Source of the DNA: Leptodactylus fallax
Taxonomy: Eukaryota; Chordata; Amphibia; Anura; Leptodactylidae
Length of the DNA: 64,000 nucleotides
Direction: 5' to 3'
Assembly: GCA_947044405.1 (NCBI GenBank)
Contig: CAMRHE010000205.1
Coordinates: 1,550,001-1,614,000 of the forward strand
How positions within the stretch are numbered: position 1 is the stretch's first letter; each line of letters begins with the position of its first letter. The position numbers and the translations under genes are program-made. Below the pieces are notes generated by a model. It did no database searches. It saw nothing but the letters and a program-made list of their open reading frames with translations, and was not told the DNA's origin. Shown one piece after another: positions 45,501 through 55,500 of the stretch.

Positions 45501-48500
45501 CAGTTTTACATACCTGTCCCATCTCATTGCAGTGGTTTTTACGTGCAAGGAATAGGTTTTCATGCAGAAAAATGTGTAATCCCAGTAGACAAAGAGTCAA
45601 AGGGATCTGCAACTCCACCACCTCACTAAGGATATCTTGTATGACTTCTGACCAAAAGGCCTGAATGAAATCAGATAAGATGAATCAGGTGACATTTGAG
45701 GATTTGGGTTCCTGCCATTGTTAATAGGTGTAACGTAACATTGAGGTGTGTGTGTATATAATATATCCATATGAAGATGGCGACAAATTTGATTCCGTTG
45801 CGTCATCCTAGTCTGCTCCAGTGCAAGAGGGGTTAATACTGTTCTCTCTATCCAGTACTGGCAGGTAAGTATTAGACAATTTAGACCGGAAGATGGTTTA
45901 GGAGAGATTTTAACCCCTTTGGCCCCTGCAGTTGTAATGGATGGACTCAGCTTTGAGAATTCAGCATTAACATTATATGGGGAAACTCCTTTAATTGTTC
46001 AAAAGAAACATAAGTACTGTTAACATGGAGGTGTGAGAGAGAAGTTTCTCCAGAATCTTCCAGTGTTGTGGGTCAGGCAGGATGCATAGATGTGGGAGAC
46101 CCCTGTTATCCCATAGAGGCATCTCTGATAGTAAATCTGTATAACCTTCTATCTGTTTGCCCAGATTCCAAACCTGATCCGCCACCTTATGTACAGGTAA
46201 GGGTTGGTGAAAGTATAGAGAAGGATTTTCAAGAACCATCCATAATGAAGTATCAGAAAGATACGACTTTAGGTGGTGGTCAGCTCCCAGTGGGGAACAT
46301 ATGTTAGTTGCTCAGAGATATACTACATTTTAAAGTTGGACAGGGCCATTTCAGCCTTATCTTTGCCTTGTGTGGATTGGTTTATGTATTGTAACTTAAG
46401 TAAGTGCCTTTTTATAGTTAATGTATTGTATGGTGTGCAGCTCTCCGTCTTTTACTTTATATTTCTTAACTACTACAAACAATGAAGAAACATGAAGACA
46501 AGAAGCAGTTAGGAGATTTCTTTGGCATGTGGAACAGTTATGCTGAATGTTACCCTGCAACGTAAGTGCTTACATGCTGCTGCTTCCTGCAGACTACGAT
46601 TTTATTTAGTATTGTTAGGTATATAGGTTAGCAGCTGCCCAGGAATATGGCTTATAAAACTGGTGGAAAGAGAGTAAAGCTTTCAGCCTGTTCAGGGATC
46701 CTAGTGCTGAACAGCTGCAGCCTTAAGCTATATTCACACGACCATGAATAATGATCGAGTAACGTCCGTTTTTTTAACAAACATCACAAGGCAGCATTAA
46801 ATTAAATGCGAGTGAAAGGTCTGCTATTCACATGACCATTATTTTGTTGGTCTGTTGTAACCTATTTTGTCCATTGTCATAGATCCCTCCATGCACTCAA
46901 ATCCATGAAAATGGGTGCCCCTCAGGTGCAAGACGGCCATGTGAAATGGACGTTTTTCAAGGGCGTCTTGCACCTCGGTCGTGTGTTTGTAGCCTTAGGT
47001 TGGGATTATATGGCTTTTTTTTTGGAGTTTTTAATTACATTAGTGTGTAGCACTAATAGTGTGTCGTATACTAGAGGATTTCAGTTTACAGGTGCACAGT
47101 AACATGGGCTTCTCACTACTGCAATTTTAAAAAAAGTGAAGTTCTTCAGCAAAAAAGTGCAGTGTAAACCCAGCCTGACACTTCAGATAATGATTGGCTG
47201 CATTGCCCATCTATGTGAATGGTTAAAGTGCCCGATCAGTGAGGCAGTTTTTTGGAAATAAAAATTACATAGTCCATGTAAAATGGCAACTGACCAAGCC
47301 ATGCACTTTGATTGTTAGGTTTCTCAATAGAGGAACACCCTGTAAACTGTTTATATTCTGTGGAACCTTCTAATGGAAACACAGTTGTTCATAGCTTTGT
47401 TAAAATGTATTGTAAGTCACTGAAAGTCTGATGTACTGGTTACATGTGAGTAGTATTCAATAACTATTTGTTCCTCTGTTTCCTTGAAGTATGGATGATA
47501 TGGCAGTTGACAGTGATGAAGAAGTGGATTACAGTAAAATGGACCAGGTAAGAGAGAGCCAGAATTTTCATTACCCATCAATGTCGTGTTAGTTTGTCTA
47601 AAGCAGAGGAAAGATGAGACATAGAGAGCGCTGGTCCAAAGTAAAATTCTTTATTCCATTTGGTTCACACATGACATGTTTTGGGAAACAAGCCTTTTTT
47701 CAAGTGTGTATCATAACAGAAGAGTGATACAATACAAGTATATGTACAACAAAAAAAACTTTAAGAAAAATGGGCGGTAGCCCCACCCCTTGGGGGTCAC
47801 CAGGTCAGTTCAAAGGTCATACAAGCATGGTCAAAGATACTGCATTCATGGGATTCATGGCCAAAGTTGCAGTGTAGCCCTAGCCTAATAATAAATGTGT
47901 GAAACCTCACATTATCTCCTTATTTTCTTGTTATTCATTTGTCTTAAATCATAATTAATTAAGCAATCAGTTTAATTAATAGAAAAGCAGTGGTATTCTT
48001 CTCTGGGGCAGTATCTGTCATCTCCTGTGTCGGCTTTTTAAAGAGGGTCAAATAACTCAATTTACTCTCCACCAATAGTAGAATATAATTCTTATTCACT
48101 ACATAAGTCACTAAAATTAGACATTTATTGTAATATATAAATTCCTAATATCTGTAGCGTATATCCATTCCTGGTTATTACCACTTTCCTATAGTATATT
48201 CTATAGCATGTCTGCAGCACATGCCCATAGATCATCACAAATGCACCCTAAATAGTCTCCCCCCAACATATTTCACCCACACAGGGCGTCTTCAGGGACT
48301 TTTACTATTACTCACATCACCTTATTTTAGAATTGTTCACTAAATGATAAGTTTTAGTGACTTATGAAGTGAATAAGAATTATATTCCACTATTGGTGGA
48401 GTGTAAAGTTGGGTTATTTGACCCTCATTTGGGGTTAAGAGTGAGAGGTGCATCGATTGACCTTCACTCTACCAAGGTGGCTTGTTCATGTAGAATCAGT

Positions 48501-49530
48501 GTATGCAGCTTTTTAAAAAGGACCTTTCATATCCTCTAAGATGGGCTATGTTATATACTGTAGCGAAGCTGACAGTGCACTGAATTCAGCAAACTTTCAG
48601 TTTTGCAGATACCTCTTCCCCATTTCCAGAGATATTGGTGCTATTTGTTTCAGCTACCAATATCACTGCACTGTCAGAGGGGCTGGGCTGTGAGGAACGC
48701 CCCCCTGATGGTACGCTTCTATTCTCTTGTACTGTGAAGGGGGAATGCCACACTACCCATCGATGACACTGAACTGTTACGCTTCTCCATCTGACAGTAC
48801 AGTGATATCGGGGGCCAAAACTAACGGCATCAATATCTCTGGGACCAGACCGTCAAAAATTTGATCATGTGAATAGTCCCCATTCACATACAGTGAATTT
48901 AATGCAGCCGTGTGACAGCCGGTTATCACTGTCGTGTGAATATAGGGTAAGGTCCCATGTGCGTGATGGTATTTGTGCCAGCAAATCCAGTCCATACATA
49001 GTGATCTATGATGCAATAATAAGTAAATAAAATAAAAGAATAAAGCCTTAATAAGCCCCTGTAAGCAATATACAAATGAATGAGATAGGGTTGGTTGCGT
49101 TAATTTTTTTTAGATTTGCACAAGTTTTGGACATATGATATAAGTGACTACTAAACAATATATTTACACCCTCTTCCCCTTTGTAGGGCAATAAAAAAGG
49201 ACCTTTGGGACGATGGGACTTTGATACCCAAGAAGAATACAGTGAATATATGAACAATAAAGAGGCTTTGCCCAAGTGAGTATTTGTTAAAGTGTTATTA
49301 TATAGATATCATGATATATTTAATTGTACACATCTATATAATATATGCCCTGTTGGCACATGTTCAACTTAAACTCACTTCTTTTGGTCTATTTTTGCAC
49401 CCATTTTAGTTTGTAATAGACACCCTGTGTTCAGCTAATGCCATGGAGATGGCAGTATGAGAAAGGGTTGTCCAGACTGTATGTTCTACAAATAGTTCTT
49501 CATAGCACTATAAAAATGTATGCTGCTGTG

Positions 49531-49580
<50 letters not shown>

Positions 49581-52500
49581 TATTTAGCACACAGTTGTAA
49601 TTTGAGGGCTGACTGGAGCTTTTATTATCACATATATAATACATATTTTTAGGTCAATCATGTTGTACTTTCAACATCCTGCATATATTTTTTTGTTACT
49701 TAGAGCTGCATTTCAATATGGTATTAAGATGTCAGAGGGACGTAAAACAAGACGCTTTAAGGAGACTAATGAGAAAGCAGAACTGGACAGACAATGGAAA
49801 AAGATCAGTGCGGTAAGAAAATTGTTTGTTTATATAGTGCAGTTAACTTCCAATTTACTAAATATAAGGTCTATGCTTTTTCTGTATGTCTGGAAAAGAA
49901 GGGTGGTGACAGACTATGGAGCAGATTTATTCAGACTGCCATTGTGTACACTAGTCCTAAGCCCCAACTGGAGCAAGGGGGTACCTGAATTATTATCAAG
50001 AGCCTTCAGCCTTTTAATTAATGAGGTGCATGACCTCCCATGTTCACACAGAAGCATAGAACTGGGGAAGTGGCACATCTTTTTTGCAAGAAAGGGCCTT
50101 GCGCCAAAAATGGGCCACAGAAAACTAGCATAGATGGGATAATCTGATCCCCCTCACTGTACTTGGATGTGGCTATAGCTGCATCCAGTCCCCAGTCCTT
50201 TCAGTTATGTAGAAGGGAAACACCAATTAACTTCAGCTATATATCATTAATGGCCGTATGGTTCTGCTGTCCCCGCACCGCCAGTAATGATAACCAGTTA
50301 AACTTAATTGGTGTTTAACTTGCACTGAAGTCAAAGCATCTGCGGCCTGCAAACTGGATGTGGTTATAGTCTCAACTAGGTACACTGTGTGTCACCGCCT
50401 TAAAAATCTAGTGCAAAGGAAAACTGGTGCAACCATTGACAACATAGCTTTCATTTATGTAAGGCACATTTCAAAGTGAAACCAGGAATATAATTTGCTG
50501 GTATTGAAACTACTACAGTTTTCCTTTGCAGAGTTTCTATATATCTCCTTTGTAGTTCATTCATTTGTGTTAGTTAGCATATTATGAGTTACGCCAATCA
50601 GTAATGTGTCTTTCAATTCTAATGACTGTGTACTTTGTCTAGATCATTGAAAAACGCAAGAAGCTGGAGGCTGATGGGTAAGTGTTTGCTTCTGAGATAT
50701 ATAGAAGGATATACAGTCATATGAAAAAGTTTGGGCACCCCTATTAATCTTAATCATTTTTACTTCTAAATATTTGGGTGTTTGCAACAGCCATTTCAAT
50801 TTGATATATCTAATAACTGATGGACACAGTAATATTTCAGGATTGAAATGAGGTTTATTGTACTAACAGAAAAGGTGCAATATGCATTAAACCAAAATTT
50901 GACCGGTGCAAAAATTTGGGTACCCTTATCATTTTATTGATTTGAATACGCCTAACTACTTTTTACTGACTTACTGAAGCACAAAATTGGTTTTGTAACC
51001 TCACTGAGCTTTGAACTTCATAGCCAGGTGTATCCAATCATGAGAAAAGGTATTTAAGGTGGTCAATTGCAAGTTGTTCTCCTATTTGAATCTCCTCTGA
51101 AGAGTGGCATCATGGGCTCCTCAAAACAACTCTCAAATGATCTGAAAACAAAGATTGTTCAACATAGTTGTTCAGGGGAAGGATACAAAAAGTTGTCTCA
51201 GAGATTTAACCTGTCAGTTTCCACTGTGAGGAACATAGTAAGGAAATGGAAGACCACAGGGACAGTTCTTGTTAAGCCCAGAAGTGGCAGGCCAAGAAAA
51301 ATATCAGAAAGGCAGAGAAGAAGAATGGTGAGAACAGTCAAGGACAATCCACAGACCACCTCCAAAGAGCTGCAGCATCATCTTGCTGCAGATGGTGTCA
51401 CTGTGCATCGGTCAACAATACAGCACACTTTGCACAAGGAGAAGCTGTATGGGAGAGTGATGCGAAAGAAGCCGTTTCTGAAAGCACGCCACAAACAGAG
51501 TCGCCTGAGGTATGCAAAAGCACATTTGGACAAGCCAGCTTCATTTTGGAAGAAGGTCCTGTGGACTGATGAAACAAAGATTGAGTTGTTTGGTCATACA
51601 AAAAGGCGTTATGCATGGCGTCAAAAAAACACAGCATTCCAAGAAAAACACTTGCTACCCACTGTAAAATTTGGTGGAGGTTCCATCATGCTTTGGGGCT
51701 GTGTGGCCAATGCCGGAACCGGGAATCTTGTTAAAGTTGAGGGTCGCATGGATTCAACTCAGTATCAGCAGATTCTTTTGAATAATGTACAAGAATCAGT
51801 GACGAATTTGAAGTTACGCCGGGGATGGATATTTCAGCAAGACAATGATCCAAAACACAGCTCCAAATCTACTCAGGCATTCATGCAGAGGAACAATTAC
51901 AATGTTCTGGAATGGCCATCCCAGTCCCCAGACCTGAATATCATTGAACATCTGTGGGATAATTTGAAGCAGGCTGTCCATGCTCGGCGACCATCAAACT
52001 TAACTAAACTGGAATTGTTTTGTAAAGAGGAATGGTCAAAAATACCTTCATCCAGGATCCAGGAACTGATTAAAAGCTACAGGAAGCGACTAGAGGCTGT
52101 TATTTTTGCAAAAGGAGGATCTACTAAATATTAATATCACTTTTCTGTTGAGGTGCCCATACTTTTGCACCGGTCAAATTTTGGTTTAATGCATATTGCA
52201 CATTTTCTGTTAGTACAATAAACCTCATTTCAATCCTGAAATATTACTGTGTCCATCAGTTATTAGATATATCAAATTGAAATGGCTGTTGCAAACACCC
52301 AAATATTTAGAAGTAAAAATGATTAAGATTAATAGGGGTGCCCAAACTTTTTCATATGACTGTAGCTGGTCAAATGTCACTGGCTGTCTTCTGCCAAATA
52401 CTTGCTATAAACTGCACTAAACATAACTAAGGAACAGTTCCCATTATGCAAATTTACTCCTCACAAGTTGTACTCCATTTACCTGTACACATCTTTAGGC

Positions 52501-55500
52501 TCAATTCGCACTTTACATTTAGCTTCTTTTGTAGCCAAATCTAGAAATGGATCCAAAATAAGAGAAGACTAATCTGAAAATATTCATCTCCTCTTAGTGG
52601 GTTCCACTTCTGTGTTTAGCTTTAAAAAATAAATAAAAATCGGTAAATTGGTATTGAAACTGTAAAGTCTCAACTGGGCCTAAAGGATTAACTTTAAAGG
52701 GGTTTCCCCGCAAAGACAAAGTATTCCAGTAGACCAGTGGCGATACAAACTGATAAGGAGAATGAGTAGTCCCTTGTCACGACTGGGACCCAACTGATCA
52801 GGAGAAAGGGATCCCTTGTAACCCCATCTACAGCAGTGGACTGTTGAATCCCCAGATAGATGGAGCGGTGGTCATTCAGGTGCAGTGACACTCCATTCAA
52901 CTCTTTGGGACTGCCAAAGAGAAGCTGAGTACAGTCGTCTGCTATCTTCTGCAGTACCATACGGTTGAATAGAGCAACAGTTCACCTGATTGACCACCAC
53001 TCCACTTCTATAGTGATTCAAAGTTTGTGTGTCTGTGTAGATGGGGGAATAAGTTGCCTTTGTGTGGAACACATTATATAATGAAGATATAGTTGCCACG
53101 CACAGACTGTCCTAGCATATAATGTGGGTGTGGTGGTCAGGAGTTAAGTCACTCCACTCCATTCTTGCACGCACTCTTCACTCAGACTGCAAATTTACTG
53201 CAAATACACTCTGACACCACTACTGACTTACTAGGCTCAATAGAAATCCCTCTCAAAACATGCATGTTTCTCTAACAGTCAGATGCAAACACACATTAAA
53301 AAGGTAATGGTTTCATAGAACATGCACAAAGCGCCATTAAATTTAATGATTTAATACCCTAGAAAACAAGATGACAAACAAGCAAAGCAGTTTAAAAAAA
53401 AAAAAAAAAAAAAGAGAGAGAGAAAACCTAGTAACTTAGAGTCCGTTTGTTTCCATGTAGCTTGGAGTACGAAGATGGCGACACTCAGCTTGTTTGCTGG
53501 CTTCCAAAGTGTGACATACTGTACAGACCAAAAGTTTGGACACACCTTCTCATTCCAAGAGTTTTCTGTATTTTCATGACTATAAAAATTGTAGATTCAC
53601 ACTGAAGGCATCAAAACTATGAATTAACACATGTGGAATTATATACTTAACAAAAAAGTGTGAAACAACTGAAAATATGTCTTATATTCTAGGTTCTTCA
53701 AAGTAGCCACCTTTTGATTTGATTACTGCTTTGCATTCTCTTGATGAGCTTCAAGAGGTGGTCACCTGAAATGGTCTTCCAACAGTCTTGAAGGAGTTCC
53801 CAGAGATGCTTAGCACTTGTTGGCCCTTTTGCCTTCACTCTGCGGTCCAGCTCACCCCAAACCATCTCGATTGGGTTCAGGTCTGGTGACTGTGGAGGCC
53901 AGGTCATCTGGCGTAGCACCCCATCACTCTCCTTCTTTGTCAAATAGCCCTTATACAGTCTGGAGGTGTGTTTGGGGTCATTGTCCTGTTGAAAAATAAA
54001 TGATGGTCCAACTAAACGCAAATGGGATGGAATAGCATGCCGCTGCAAGATGCTGTGGTAACCATGCTGGTTCAGTATTCCTTCAATTTTGAATAAATCC
54101 CCAACAGTGTCACCAGCAAAGCACCCCCACACCATCACACCTCCTCCTCCATGCTTCACGGTGGGAACCAGGCATGTAGAGTCCATTCGTTCACCTTTTC
54201 TGCGTCGCACAAAGACACGGTGGTTGGAACCAAAGATCTCAAATTTGGACTCATTAGACCAAAGCACAGATTTCCACAGGTCTAATGTCCATTCCTTGTG
54301 TTCTTTAGCCCAAATAAGTCTCTTCTGCTTGTTGCCTGTCCTTAGCAGTGGTTTCCTAGCAGCTATTTTACCATGAAGGCCTGCTGCACACAGTCTCCTC
54401 TTAACAGTTGTAGAGATGTGTCTGCTGCTAGAACTCTGTGTGGCATTGACCTGGTCTCTAATCTGAGCTGCTGTTAACCTGCGATTTCTGAGGCTGGTGA
54501 CTCGGATGAACTTATCCTCCGCAGCAGAGGTGACTCTTGGTCTTCCTTTCCTGGGGCGGTCCTCATGTGAGCCAGTTTCTTTGTAGCGCTTGATGGTTTT
54601 GGCCACTGCACTTGGGGACACGTTCAAAGTTTTCCCAATTTTTCGGACTGACTGACCTTCATTTCTTAAAGTAATGATGGCCACTCGTTTTTCTTTACTT
54701 AGCTGCTTTTTTTCTTGCCATAATACAAATTCTAACACTCCATTCAGTAGGACTATCAGCTGTGTATCCACCTGACTTCTGAACAACACAACTGATGGTC
54801 CCAACCCCATTTATAAGGCAAGAAATCCCACTTATTAAACCTGACAGGGCAAACCTGTGAAGTGAAAACCATTTCAGGTGACTACCTCTTGAAGCTCATC
54901 AAGAGAATGCCAAGAGTGTGCAAAGCAGTAATCAAAACAAAAGGTGGCTACTTTGAAGAACCTAGAATATAAGACATATTTTCAGTAGTTTCACACTTTT
55001 TTGTTAAGTATATAATTCCACATGTGTTAATTCATAGTTTTGATGCCTTCAGTGTGAATCTACAGTTTTCATAGTCATGAAAATACAGAAAACTCTTGGA
55101 ATGAGAATGTGTGCCCAAACTTTTGGTCTGTACTGTAGTTCCAAGACATTCCCAATTTTTTGTAATGTGAAGCTCCTGGCTTGTGCTTAGCCACGCTTTT
55201 AGCCAGGGTGCCCCCTTCTCCTCATTTTCTCATCTTGGAAAGTTGGGAAATGAATTGTACCATCTGCGCCCAGCAAAGCTGAGTACCCGCAGATGTCTGA
55301 GGTCACTGTCCGGTCACAACCCCTCCTCTATGTCATACTGTCTTTCAATAGGGACTGCTAGTTGTAAAGCTGGCTTGGCAGGGTATCTGGTCTTGTGATT
55401 GCAGGTAGTTAATAGTCTCGACATACACAAACAATAAAATACTACCTGGATGGTACACACATATGCAATACAATTCACAAATAATAAAAACACAAAAAAA

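Noticed and set aside
51067..51111. Upstream ATG extending transposase D by 15 residues
   Set aside because: The shorter start gives the standard ~340-residue Tc1 length and a typical MGSSK-like N-terminus.
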